The notes under the pieces are model-generated. The model was not told the origin of the DNA, made no database searches, and was given only the letters and a program-made list of their open reading frames with translations. From Micromonospora sp. WMMD1120 (GTDB lineage Bacteria > Actinomycetota > Actinomycetes > Mycobacteriales > Micromonosporaceae), in assembly GCF_029626235.1 (NCBI RefSeq), contig NZ_JARUBO010000005.1, forward strand, positions 6,048,001-6,112,000: a DNA stretch of 64,000 nucleotides. The letters run 5' to 3'. A program made the translations under genes and the position numbers. Of the stretch, positions 25,930-34,013 are shown in pieces; positions within the stretch are counted from its first letter, which is position 1; the number at the start of each line of letters is the position of its first letter.

Positions 25930-26973
25930 GTGCCGACCAGAGACATACTCACCAAGGCTGAACTGGCCGAACTTCGCCGTTCCGCGCTCGGGACGGCCGA
26001 TCCGCTCGGGGTCGCCGCCGACCTCGCGCAGGCGGCCGAGCAGGGCCGCCTGGAGGACCCGGACGACGCCGGGGACGCCCTGACGCTGGCCGCCGAGATC
26101 GCCGAGATCCGGTCGAGGCCCGAGGCCGCCCTGCGGTACGCGGAGCAGGCGGTGGCGGCGTACCCGTCGGCCGATGACCCCCGGGCCGGGTTCGCCCGCG
26201 CGCTGCGGGCCCGCGCCCTGTTCCAGGCCGGCGGTCGCGACGAGGAGGCGATGGCGGAGCTGACAGCGCTGCGTCCGTTGCTGCTCACGCAGCCCGACGC
26301 CCCGGCCTACGTCAGCGCCGCGTTGGACGCCGCTGGCCGCTCGGCGACCGCCGAGACGTGGCTGAGCGAGGCGGTCGACACGGTGCTCAGCGAGCGTGCG
26401 ACGGCGGCATCCGGGCCGGCCAGCACCACGATCGACCCGGTGGTCGATCTCGGTCCGCCGGACGCGCCGGGTGTGACCTTCTTCCTGTTGCAACAACGGC
26501 ATCGGGTACGCCGGAACCTCAACCTGCCGCACGACCGGCAGGACGACCTGGCGGATCGGCTGGAGACCCAGCTCGTGCGTCGGGCCGGGGAGCGCCGGGA
26601 CGCCGAGTCGGACCTGCTCTTCTGGCCCCGGGCCGAGTTCGACCGCCTGCTCTCCGAACATCCCGATCTCGGCGAGGTGTACGGGCCGGACTGGGACGCG
26701 CACCGCGGCCGGCTGGAGACGGAGCTGGTCCGGCTGCGGGACGCCGGTGAGGCCGGGTTGGGCGTGTACCGCGCGACAGTGGACGGGCTGAACGCGGTCG
26801 CCGGTCGACGGGGCGGTGACCCGGCCGACGCGGCGGTCCGGGCGGGCTACGCGGCCGAGGTGTCGGCCCGGCCCGGCGCACGGATCGCCTGGCCGCCGGA
26901 GCGCAACGACGCCTGCTGGTGTGGGTCGGGCCTGAAGTACAAGAAGGACTGCCTGCCGCGTTCCCGGAGCTGA
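25930..26973 (+). CDS. SEC-C motif protein
   Basis: A 347-residue cytoplasmic protein. The body is helical and tetratricopeptide-like (ALTLAAEIAEIRSRPEAALRYAEQAV). The C-terminal SEC-C zinc motif reads NDACWCGSGLKYKKDC, with the C-x-C...C pattern found in SecA and many accessory proteins. GTG 25930 (PTRDILTKAELAELRR) is preferred because family members I recall begin here; an in-frame ATG at 25882 would add 16 residues that overlap a CATAAT -10-like sequence (25887-25892). The gene lies directly after the 80-bp palindrome. Function unknown; SEC-C may mediate protein or ribosome contacts. Confidence 0.8.
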   Translation: MPTRDILTKAELAELRRSALGTADPLGVAADLAQAAEQGRLEDPDDAGDALTLAAEIAEIRSRPEAALRYAEQAVAAYPSADDPRAGFARALRARALFQAGGRDEEAMAELTALRPLLLTQPDAPAYVSAALDAAGRSATAETWLSEAVDTVLSERATAASGPASTTIDPVVDLGPPDAPGVTFFLLQQRHRVRRNLNLPHDRQDDLADRLETQLVRRAGERRDAESDLLFWPRAEFDRLLSEHPDLGEVYGPDWDAHRGRLETELVRLRDAGEAGLGVYRATVDGLNAVAGRRGGDPADAAVRAGYAAEVSARPGARIAWPPERNDACWCGSGLKYKKDCLPRSRS

Positions 26974-26976
26974 ACG

Positions 26977-27582
26977 CTACCGCGTGGCGCTGTGGCGCTG
27001 GTAGTGCCGAGCGACCCGGGCGCGGTTGCCGCAGGAGGGTTTGCACCACTCCTGCCGCACGTGGTCCTTGACGAAATAGCGTACGCAGCGGGGCGCGGGG
27101 CAGGCGCGCAGGAGGTCGCGGGCCGGGCTGGCGAGGAATTCGACAGCGGAGCGCGCCAGCCCCGCGACGAGCCGCTGTCGCGCCGTGGATGCCTCGCCCT
27201 GCCAGCTGAGCGTCGGCGCCCCCTGCTCCGGCCAGCTCAGCACCGGACGGACCGGGAGCAGCCCGGCGGCCCGGTTGAGCCGGTCGACCGCCGCCGGAGG
27301 GGTGAGCAGCGAGGAGGAGTCGGCTCGGCTCGGCGGTCCGGGGCGGACCGCCACCGCGAAGAGGGTACGTGTGGCGCGCCGGACCGCGACCACCTCGAGC
27401 CGGGTCTGCTCGTCGGCCACCCCGACGAGCGGGTCGCGTCCGCCGACGTACTCCCGCAGTGGTTCGGCCTGCTCGTCGAGCCAACGGGTCAGGCCGGCGA
27501 CGTCGCCGAGGTCGTCGGCGACGCCACCGTTGCCGTCGTGCCGGATCGTGCTGGCCAGGGCGAGCGGGAGCTGCGCCGACAT
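26977..27582 (-). CDS. CGNR zinc-finger / ABATE regulator
   Basis: A 201-residue predicted transcriptional regulator. The N-terminus is the ABATE-type stress domain; the C-terminus is the CGNR zinc finger with CPAPRCVRYFVKDHVRQEWC followed by KPSCGNRARVARHYQR. ATG 27582 follows AAGGAG. It is divergent from the phosphoesterase-LysE pair across 91 bases that contain a perfect 10-base inverted repeat, so it very likely controls that pair and perhaps itself. It is convergent with the SEC-C gene, 3 bases apart. Confidence 0.9.
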   Translation of the reverse strand: MSAQLPLALASTIRHDGNGGVADDLGDVAGLTRWLDEQAEPLREYVGGRDPLVGVADEQTRLEVVAVRRATRTLFAVAVRPGPPSRADSSSLLTPPAAVDRLNRAAGLLPVRPVLSWPEQGAPTLSWQGEASTARQRLVAGLARSAVEFLASPARDLLRACPAPRCVRYFVKDHVRQEWCKPSCGNRARVARHYQRHSATR

Positions 27583-27634
27583 GGGGTCTCCTTCCGGTCC
27601 GGCTTGTGCGGCCGACCCGTCCCAGAGTAGCTTG

Positions 27635-27665
27635 CCTAATGGCTTTGACGTTAGTAGCCATTAGG
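27635..27665. promoter_or_regulatory. Operator between CGNR regulator and phosphoesterase-LysE operon
   Basis: CCTAATGGCT (27635-27644) and AGCCATTAGG (27656-27665) are perfect 10-base arms with an 11-base centre. The right arm overlaps the AGGAG ribosome site of the phosphoesterase gene (27663-27667). Its position between divergent genes fits binding by the CGNR protein. Confidence 0.7.
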
Positions 27666-27673
27666 AGAACCCC

Positions 27674-28420
27674 GTGCTGGTCATCGCGCACCTCAGTGAC
27701 ACCCACCTCGACAGTCACCCCCGCTCGGCCGAGCGGACCGCCCGGGTCATGGACTACCTGCACGGTCTGCCGCGACCTGTCGACGCGATCCTGATCAGCG
27801 GGGACATCGCCGGCAACGGCGCGGTCGCCGAATACCAGACGGCCGCGAAACTCTTCGAATCCCCGCTGCCGGTCATGGTCTGTCCCGGTAACCACGATGT
27901 GCGCGACGCGTACCGCAAGGGCCTGCTCGGCGACGACGGCGGCGGAACCGGCCCGATCAACGCCCGCCACGACGTCGCCGGGGCGGTCTTCCTCCTCGCC
28001 GACTCCTCAGTGCCGGGCGAGGACGACGGTCACCTGGACGAGGAGACCCTGAGCTGGCTCGCCGACGAGCTGGGCTCGGTGCCGGCCGGAACGCCGACGT
28101 TCATCGCCCTGCACCACCCGCCGGTGGTGCTGCACCACCCGGTGATCGACCCGATACGGCTGCTGCCGGCCGAGCCCCTGGCCGAGTTGGTCACCGCCCA
28201 CCCGCAGGTCGTCGCCGTGCTGACCGGGCACTTCCACACCGCCGCCGCGAGCACCTTCGCCGGCCGTCCACTGCGGATCGCACCGGGCGTGGTGTCCACC
28301 CTCCGCATGCCGTGGGAGGGCGACGGGCCGCTGACCACGCAGGCCCAGCCGCCCGGCGTCGCCTTCCACGTGTACGACGAGGACGGGCTGTTCACCACCC
28401 ACTACCGGGTGGTGGTGTGA
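27674..28420 (+). CDS. Calcineurin-like metallophosphoesterase (CpdA-type)
   Basis: A 248-residue cytoplasmic phosphodiesterase with the full metal-binding set: HLSDTHLD, ISGDIAGNG, CPGNHDVR, a later LHHPPVV and TGHFHTAA. Such enzymes cleave cyclic nucleotides or other phosphodiesters. GTG 27674 with AGGAG at 27663-27667. It is coupled to a LysE-family exporter by a GTGA overlap and is probably controlled by the divergent CGNR regulator through the 27635 inverted repeat. Actual substrate unknown. Confidence 0.92.
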   Translation: MLVIAHLSDTHLDSHPRSAERTARVMDYLHGLPRPVDAILISGDIAGNGAVAEYQTAAKLFESPLPVMVCPGNHDVRDAYRKGLLGDDGGGTGPINARHDVAGAVFLLADSSVPGEDDGHLDEETLSWLADELGSVPAGTPTFIALHHPPVVLHHPVIDPIRLLPAEPLAELVTAHPQVVAVLTGHFHTAAASTFAGRPLRIAPGVVSTLRMPWEGDGPLTTQAQPPGVAFHVYDEDGLFTTHYRVVV

Positions 28421-29058
28421 GCGGGCACGGGGTGGCCGTCCTCGGCTTCCTGGTGGCCGTCGCGCCGATCACCGCCACGCCGGGAACGAGCCTGACCCTG
28501 GTCGTCTCACGGGTCGCCACCGGCGGGCGGCAGCAGGGGTGGTGGGTGATCCTGGGTACGGTCACCGGCCTCTACGTGCACGCCGCCCTGGCCGCCGCCG
28601 GCCTGGCCGCGCTGGTGCTCCGCTCGTCCGAGGCGTTCTGGGTCGTCAAACTTGTCGGCGCCGCCTACCTGGCCGGCCTCGGGCTCTGGCTGCTCTGGTC
28701 GGCGTACCGTCGGCCCGCTGCCGTGCGGCGGCCACCGCCGGCCCGCGTCCGGCAACTGCCCTGGCGGGTCGACCACCCCTACTGGCAGGGCCTGCTCGGC
28801 AACGTGCTCAACCCCAAGGCCGCCGCCGTCTATCTCACCCTCGCACCGCAGTTCCTCGAGCCGGGCCGCTCGGTGCTGGTGCCGATGATGCTGCTCGCCA
28901 CCGCGCACGCGGCGCTGAACACCTGCTGGCTCGCCGGCTGGACGGCCGTCTCGGGCGCCGCCGCCCGCCTGCTCCGCACCGTACGGGTGCGCCGGGCGCT
29001 CGACCGGCTGACCGGGACGATCCTGCTCGGACTCGGCATTCGGACGGCGGTGACCTGA
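28417..29058 (+). CDS. LysE/RhtB-family exporter
   Basis: A 213-residue inner-membrane protein with six predicted membrane segments and family landmarks ITATPGTSLTLVVSR near the start, VVKLVGAAYLAGLG in the middle and LLGNVLNPKAAAVYLT after it. LysE-type proteins export amino acids or related small molecules. The GTG start lies inside the phosphoesterase stop (GTGA). A longer open frame upstream runs inside the phosphoesterase gene and is ignored. Pairing with a CGNR regulator and an exporter is common in actinomycetes; the substrate is unknown. Confidence 0.9.
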   Translation: MSGHGVAVLGFLVAVAPITATPGTSLTLVVSRVATGGRQQGWWVILGTVTGLYVHAALAAAGLAALVLRSSEAFWVVKLVGAAYLAGLGLWLLWSAYRRPAAVRRPPPARVRQLPWRVDHPYWQGLLGNVLNPKAAAVYLTLAPQFLEPGRSVLVPMMLLATAHAALNTCWLAGWTAVSGAAARLLRTVRVRRALDRLTGTILLGLGIRTAVT

Positions 29059-29141
29059 GCCGGACTCCAGGGTGAAGCTCGGTACCGATACCGTCCACCC
29101 CTAAGATCGACGGACTATCGATGTCACCGGAGGAGACGCTG

Positions 29142-29636
29142 ATGTTCGAGGAGTTCATGGGCATCCCGGCCCACCCTCTGGTGCTGCACGCTGCGGTGGT
29201 GTTCGTGCCGCTGCTGGCCCTGCTGACGGTGGGCTACGCGCTGGTGCCGCCGATCCGGTCGCACACCCGGTGGGTGCTGGCGCTGCTCGCCCTGGGCGCG
29301 CCGGCCGCCGCCCTGCTGGCGCGGCTCACCGGCGACGCGTTCTTCGAGCGGATGCGCGCCGCGAACCGGGTCACCCCGGAGTTCGTTCCGATCCTGGAGC
29401 GGCACCAGGGCTTCGGCAACAACACCCTCTGGGCCTCCCTCGGCCTGGCGGTCGTGGCGTTGGCGCTGGTCTGGTTCGTCGCGCCGAGGGCCGCCGGAGA
29501 AAGCGCCGACAAGCGGCCCAAACTGCCGCTGACGCTGGTGTTGCAGGTGCTGTCCGTGGTGACCGCCGGCATCGCGTTGTACTACGTGATCCGCACCGGC
29601 GACTCCGGCGCGAAGGCGGTCTGGGAGGGCCAGTGA
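29142..29636 (+). CDS. DUF2231 family membrane protein
   Basis: A 164-residue membrane protein with four hydrophobic segments. IPAHPLVLHAAVVFVPLL at the start is the DUF2231 signature; ALLARLTGDAFFERM follows the second segment. The family is of unknown function, often near redox or metal proteins. ATG 29142 was chosen over 29121 because GGAGGAG (29129-29135) lies 6 bases before it. It stands alone and ends seven bases before a strong hairpin. Confidence 0.85.
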   Translation: MFEEFMGIPAHPLVLHAAVVFVPLLALLTVGYALVPPIRSHTRWVLALLALGAPAAALLARLTGDAFFERMRAANRVTPEFVPILERHQGFGNNTLWASLGLAVVALALVWFVAPRAAGESADKRPKLPLTLVLQVLSVVTAGIALYYVIRTGDSGAKAVWEGQ

Positions 29637-29642
29637 CCCGGT

Positions 29643-29669
29643 GGTGGTGCCGGCCGGGCCGGCACCACC
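29643..29669. terminator. Terminator hairpin after the DUF2231 gene
   Basis: GGTGGTGCCGGCC (29643-29655) pairs perfectly with GGCCGGCACCACC (29657-29669) around a very short loop. It starts seven bases after the stop codon. No T-run. Confidence 0.75.
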
Positions 29670-30053
29670 CCGGTCAGCAGGGGTGACGGTGTGCGTCCTT
29701 CCGTCGGCCGAGGCGGCGGGTAGGGCGGTCGGCGACGTGGCCGTGACAGCGACGGCCACCAGCCATCGCGTCTTCCTGAGCATGCTGCTTCTCGTCTCAC
29801 GTGGACGAATCCGCCCCTTCGGGCGGCTGGCCGCGAGAGCGTACGCCTGGATTCCCGGCTGACAGGGCTTGTCGCCGAGGGGTTCTGCTGCGTGGCACGC
29901 GCCGTCCGACCAGCGGGCATTGCCGGAGGAAAGACGCATCCCCGCGCGAAGGGATCGACGCGCCGACGGCCCCGACCTAGCATGGCGGCGAATGGATCTT
30001 CGAGATCGGCCGGCGCCGGACCCGGCAGCCGGCCCAACCGAAGGGAGACGCGC
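29670..30053. other. Non-coding stretch before the secreted peptidase gene
   Basis: About 380 bases with no convincing gene: the open frames lack family resemblance and ribosome sites. It should hold the promoter of the peptidase gene; AAGGGAG (30041-30047) at the end is its ribosome site. I saw no further repeats. Confidence 0.5.
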
Positions 30054-31943
30054 GTGCGTCGACCCCGCCATCTGGCACTGCTGAGCGTCGGCGTGTCCGG
30101 CGCCCTGGTGCTCGGCGCAGCCCCCACCGCCACGGCTGCCCCGCCCGCCGCGCCCACGCCCACGCCCACCGGCATCGTGGTCAGCGACGGCATGACCCAG
30201 CCGGTGTTCTCGCTCGCCGACGCGATCGAGGAACGGGTGTTCGTCCAGGCCCCTGTGGACACCGATCACGACGGTCACCCCGACCGGGTGGCGATCGACA
30301 TCTCCCGCCCCCGGGAGACCGCCACGCAGGGCTTCACGGTGCCTGTCATCTTCGAGCACAGCCCGTACCGCAAGGGCACCTGGGGCGACGTGCCGTACCC
30401 GAGCGTGCTCGTCGACGACCTGCCGCAGAACGGGCTGACCGACCGCTCCGGACTCCGGTCGCCCGACTCGGGCGTCCAGCGGGCCCAGGCGAAGGCCAAC
30501 CTGCCCGGTTCGCTGGACGACTACTACGTGCCGCGCGGTTACGCGGTGGTGCTCGGGCAGAGCATCGGCACCGGCGACTCGGACGGCTGCCCGACCAGCG
30601 GCGACCAGGCCGAGACGTTGGGCACCAGGGCGGTCATCGACTGGCTCAACGGCCGCGCCAAGGGGTACGACGCGAACGGCGCCCCGGTCACCGCCGGCTG
30701 GAGCACCGGCGCGGTCGGCATGACCGGCGTCTCCTACAACGGGACCCTGCCCAACCAGGTCGCCACCACCGGCGTCCAGGGGCTCAAGACCATCGTGCCG
30801 GTCTCCGCGATCAGCAGCTGGTACGACTACTACCGGGCCAACGGTCTGGTCGTCGCGCCGGGCACGTACCAGGGCGAGGACCTCGACATCCTGGCCCGGT
30901 ACACGGCCGGGCAGGCGCGGGCCGAGGGGCGGTGCGCCGACGAACTCGCGACGATCACCGAGCGGCAGGACCGGATCACCGGCGACTACTCGACGTTCTG
31001 GCAGGATCGCGACCACCTGGACGCCCGCGACGTCAGGGCCAGCGTCTTCGTCGTGCACGGCCTCAACGACTGGAACGTCAAGACCGAGCACTTCGCCGGC
31101 TGGTGGGACGAGCTGGCCAAGCGGGACGTGCCGCGCAAGATCTGGCTGCACCAGGGCGGGCACGGCGGTCCGGGCAGCAGCGCGTCGGTGACCCTGCCCA
31201 GCGGGCAGACCTGGACGTACAAGCAGACCGAGAACCGCTGGTTCGACTACTGGCTGTGGAACGTGCGCAACGGCATCATGGACGAGCCGACCGCCGTGCT
31301 CCAGCGGGAGGACCGCGCCTACACGACGTACGCCAACTGGCCCGACCCGGCCGCGCGGGAGGTCGGGCTGCGGTTCGCCGCCACCGACGCCACCGCGCCG
31401 GGGGCGCTCACCACGGGCAGGCCGCCGAAGGCGAAGGTGGAGCAGCGCTTCGTCGACGAGGGCCGCACCATCCACCCGGACACCCTGGTCGCCGACCCGG
31501 ACACGGCGAGCGCCCACCGACTCGCGTACCGCTCCCCCGAGCTGACCCGGGACGTGCGTGTCTCCGGGCGGCCGGAGATGCGGCTGCGGATGGCGATCGA
31601 CAACAAGCCGGACGCGAACCTCACCGCGTACCTGGTCGACTACGGGGCGGCCGGCTCGACGGCCGCGCCGAACGTGGTCACCCGGGGCTGGATGGACCCG
31701 CAGAACCGCCACAGCGCCGCCCGCACCGAGCCGGTCAAGCAGGGCAAGCTGTACGACTACCGGTGGACCATGGAGCCGAAGGACTACGTCTTCCCGGCCG
31801 GGCACCGGATCGGCGTCGTCGTGTTCTCCACCGACCAGGAGTACACGCTGCTGCCGCTGGGCGGCACCGAGCTGCGGGTCGCGCCGAACGACAGCGAGCT
31901 GCGGCTGCCGGTGGTCGGCGGCCGGAGTGTCCTGGGGTTCTGA
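30054..31943 (+). CDS. Secreted X-Pro dipeptidyl-peptidase (S15, CocE/NonD-like)
   Basis: A 629-residue secreted serine hydrolase. A Sec signal peptide (RHLALLSVGVSGALVLGAAPTATA) precedes the alpha/beta-hydrolase domain. Nucleophile S227 lies in GVSYNG, followed by D339 (HGLNDWN) and H370 (GGHGGPG); a C-terminal jelly-roll domain (LRMAIDNKPDANLTAYLVDY) completes the S15/CocE layout. It probably releases X-Pro dipeptides from extracellular peptides. GTG 30054 with AGGGAG upstream; the frame is open further upstream but the signal peptide starts here. A perfect 16-base hairpin follows the stop. Confidence 0.92.
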   Translation: MRRPRHLALLSVGVSGALVLGAAPTATAAPPAAPTPTPTGIVVSDGMTQPVFSLADAIEERVFVQAPVDTDHDGHPDRVAIDISRPRETATQGFTVPVIFEHSPYRKGTWGDVPYPSVLVDDLPQNGLTDRSGLRSPDSGVQRAQAKANLPGSLDDYYVPRGYAVVLGQSIGTGDSDGCPTSGDQAETLGTRAVIDWLNGRAKGYDANGAPVTAGWSTGAVGMTGVSYNGTLPNQVATTGVQGLKTIVPVSAISSWYDYYRANGLVVAPGTYQGEDLDILARYTAGQARAEGRCADELATITERQDRITGDYSTFWQDRDHLDARDVRASVFVVHGLNDWNVKTEHFAGWWDELAKRDVPRKIWLHQGGHGGPGSSASVTLPSGQTWTYKQTENRWFDYWLWNVRNGIMDEPTAVLQREDRAYTTYANWPDPAAREVGLRFAATDATAPGALTTGRPPKAKVEQRFVDEGRTIHPDTLVADPDTASAHRLAYRSPELTRDVRVSGRPEMRLRMAIDNKPDANLTAYLVDYGAAGSTAAPNVVTRGWMDPQNRHSAARTEPVKQGKLYDYRWTMEPKDYVFPAGHRIGVVVFSTDQEYTLLPLGGTELRVAPNDSELRLPVVGGRSVLGF

Positions 31944-31955
31944 CCGACCGCGTCC

Positions 31956-31994
31956 CCGGTGGGGCAGCCCGATCGTCCCGGGCTGCCCCACCGG
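31956..31994. terminator. Terminator hairpin after the S15 peptidase gene
   Basis: CCGGTGGGGCAGCCCG (31956-31971) pairs perfectly with CGGGCTGCCCCACCGG (31979-31994) around a 7-base loop, 12 bases after the stop codon. Confidence 0.8.
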
Positions 31995-32049
31995 CGTCTC
32001 CGGGCCGGGCGCGCCACGGCGTCGTCATTTCCACCAACTGCGGTACGTA

Positions 32050-32099
32050 TTGACAAGTTTCGACATCAGGGTGAGGCTTGAGTGGTTGAGAGCGCTCTC
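32050..32099 (+). promoter_or_regulatory. Candidate -35 box and LacI-type operator before the DUF1996 gene
   Basis: TTGACA (32050-32055) is a good -35 box; the -10 region is unclear. GAGAGCGCTCTC (32088-32099) is a perfect 12-base palindrome with the central AGCGCT typical of LacI-family sites in actinomycete carbohydrate genes. It lies about 110 bases before ATG 32209. No LacI gene is adjacent, so the regulator would be encoded elsewhere. Confidence 0.5.
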
Positions 32100-32208
32100 T
32101 CACACCGGCCGTAACGGCCACCACCAGTCTGGCCAGGGCAATCTCCGATGTCTTCGGCGGCGGCGCCGGAGCTGACCCTGACCCGTACCCCCGAACAGGA
32201 GTCACGAG

Positions 32209-33123
32209 ATGGACAGGGCCGCACCCCTCTCCGGCACCCTCCGCCGAACGCGCCTCGCCACGGCGATCGGCGCCGCGCTGGTGCTACTCGGCACGTACCT
32301 GGTGTCCGCCACCGACCGGGCCGACGCCGCCCCGGGCCGGGCCGCCGGCGACATCGGCACCAACGTCATCCGGGTCGCCGAGTTCCCCGCCGACTGCACC
32401 TACAGCCACCGGCTGCCGGACGACCCGATCATCTTCCCCGGGCTGCCCGGGGCGTCGCACATGCACAGCTTCTTCGGCGCCACCGTGACGAACGCCAACA
32501 CGACCCTCCCGGACCTGGTCCGCTCCCCCACCACCTGCAACCCGGCGGTGGACGTCTCGTCCTACTGGGTGCCCACCCTGTACCGGGACAACGTGGCGGT
32601 GGAGCCCGCGATCGCCACCTTCTACTACCTCGGTGAGGGCGTCCGCTCCGACGTCGTCGCGAACACCCAACCGTTCCCGCAGGGGCTGCGGCTGGTCGCC
32701 GGCAACGCGAAGGCCACCGGGCCGAACGACAGCATCGCCCGCTGGTCCTGCCTGCACGCCGGGCACGTGCCCCCGTCGAAGGACTTCGTCAACTGCCCGT
32801 CGGGCACCATGCTGGAGTCGTACCTGGACTTCCCGCAGTGCTGGAACGGGCGCGACCTCGACTCGCCGGACCACAAGAGCCACCTCGCGTACCCGGTGAA
32901 CCAGGCCTGCCCGAGCACCCACCCGGTGCACGTGCCGAAGCTGCGGCAGGTGCTGAGGTACCCGGTCAACGGCGACCCGTCGCGGTTCCGGTTGGCGTCC
33001 GGGCCGGGCTACACGATGCACGGCGACTTCTTCAACGCCTGGCCGGTTGCGGAGATGGCCCGCCGGGTCCAGGACTGCATCCGTCCCGTGATCAAGTGCG
33101 GTCACGACGGTCGACCGATCTGA
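32209..33123 (+). CDS. Secreted DUF1996 domain protein
   Basis: A 304-residue secreted protein. Twin Arg residues precede a hydrophobic signal (TAIGAALVLLGTYLVSA) ending near ADAAPG. The DUF1996 core is clear: SHMHSFFGAT, WVPTLYRD, CLHAG, and the cysteine-containing CPSGTMLESYLDFPQCWNGRDLD followed by DHKSHLAYP. DUF1996 proteins occur in fungi and actinomycetes, often linked to extracellular polysaccharides; activity unknown. ATG 32209. A LacI-type palindrome upstream (32088) suggests carbon-source control. It is followed by the DUF305 lipoprotein. Confidence 0.9.
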   Translation: MDRAAPLSGTLRRTRLATAIGAALVLLGTYLVSATDRADAAPGRAAGDIGTNVIRVAEFPADCTYSHRLPDDPIIFPGLPGASHMHSFFGATVTNANTTLPDLVRSPTTCNPAVDVSSYWVPTLYRDNVAVEPAIATFYYLGEGVRSDVVANTQPFPQGLRLVAGNAKATGPNDSIARWSCLHAGHVPPSKDFVNCPSGTMLESYLDFPQCWNGRDLDSPDHKSHLAYPVNQACPSTHPVHVPKLRQVLRYPVNGDPSRFRLASGPGYTMHGDFFNAWPVAEMARRVQDCIRPVIKCGHDGRPI

Positions 33124-33217
33124 GCACCTGGCGGTGGCGGACCTGGCCTCACCGGGCCCGCCACCGCCGGCGGGAGAGCCGCACCGGGCCCGGCACCGCC
33201 GGTCGAGAGGAGGTCGG

Positions 33218-33919
33218 ATGCGCCGGTCGACGGCGACCACGATGCTCGTCGCCACACTGCTCACGGCGGGCTGCGGCGGCGGTCCGCCCGACGCGACGAG
33301 CACCGCCGCACCACCCCCGGCGACCAGCACCACGACACCCGCGACCGGCAGCGCCACGGGAGCCGGGGCCGGGGCGACACCCCCGCCACCGTCGTTCAAC
33401 CCGACCGACGTCGCCTGGTTGCAACTCACCGTGGCCATGACGGAGCGCCTGCTACCCGTACTCGATCTCGTGCCGGGGCGGACCACGGACCCGGCCTGGC
33501 GGCGACTGGCCGCCCAGGTCGCGGACGCCGGGCGGGCTGACCTGGAACGGGCCCACCGCCTACTGGTCGAGGCGAACGCGCCGGCCACCAACCCGCACGA
33601 GGGGCACGACATGCCCGGCATGGTCACCGCCGGGCAGCTGACCGCGCTGCGGTCGGCCCGCGGGGAACAGTTCCACCGACTGCTCGCCGGGCACCTGCGG
33701 GCGCACCTCGCGCAGTCGGTGCGCGTCGCCGCCGCCGAGCAGCGCAGCGGCGCCCACCCCGCCACCGTAACGCTGGCCGCGACAGTGACCCAGGTCAGCA
33801 AAAACCACCTAACCCACCTAAACCAGCTAACCCCACCCCCACCCCCTCCCCACCCCCCACCCCCTCCCCCTCGCCCCGTTGATCATGAAGTTATTGCCTT
33901 CCGGCGCGGCGTGTCATGA
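33218..33919 (+). CDS. DUF305-type lipoprotein whose tail runs into a palindromic repeat
   Basis: A 233-residue lipoprotein: signal peptide MRRSTATTMLVATLLTAGC with Cys19 as lipidation site, a Ser/Thr/Pro linker and a DUF305-like four-helix domain containing HEGHDMPGMVTAGQL, which may bind copper through His and Met. ATG 33218 with GAGGAGG upstream. After QLT at about residue 205 the frame enters a C-rich tract (poly-Pro and His) and ends inside the 69-bp palindrome. The native C-terminus was probably close to NQL, so the last 25-30 residues look acquired by repeat insertion. Confidence 0.8.
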   Translation: MRRSTATTMLVATLLTAGCGGGPPDATSTAAPPPATSTTTPATGSATGAGAGATPPPPSFNPTDVAWLQLTVAMTERLLPVLDLVPGRTTDPAWRRLAAQVADAGRADLERAHRLLVEANAPATNPHEGHDMPGMVTAGQLTALRSARGEQFHRLLAGHLRAHLAQSVRVAAAEQRSGAHPATVTLAATVTQVSKNHLTHLNQLTPPPPPPHPPPPPPRPVDHEVIAFRRGVS

Positions 33920-33942
33920 CCACAACTTCATGATCAACGGGG
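33874..33942. repeat. 69-bp palindromic element, copy 1
   Basis: Arms CCCCGTTGATCATGAAGTT (33874-33892) and complement (33924-33942); perfect pairing extends to 25 bases (33868-33892 with 33924-33948). It is flanked by a C-rich tract (about 33825-33873) and a G-rich tract (about 33943-34015) that could also pair, giving a fold of nearly 190 bases. It lies between convergent genes and could end transcription from both sides. The second copy at 45790 is almost its exact reverse complement. Confidence 0.9.
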
Positions 33943-34013
33943 CGAGGGAGCGGGGCGTGGGGGGCGGGGCCAGGGGGCGGGGCGTGGGTGGGCGGGGGTG
34001 GGGTGGGGTGGGG

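Noticed and set aside
29641..29862. Small open frame after the DUF2231 gene
   Set aside because: It starts inside the terminator hairpin, has no ribosome site and resembles no family.
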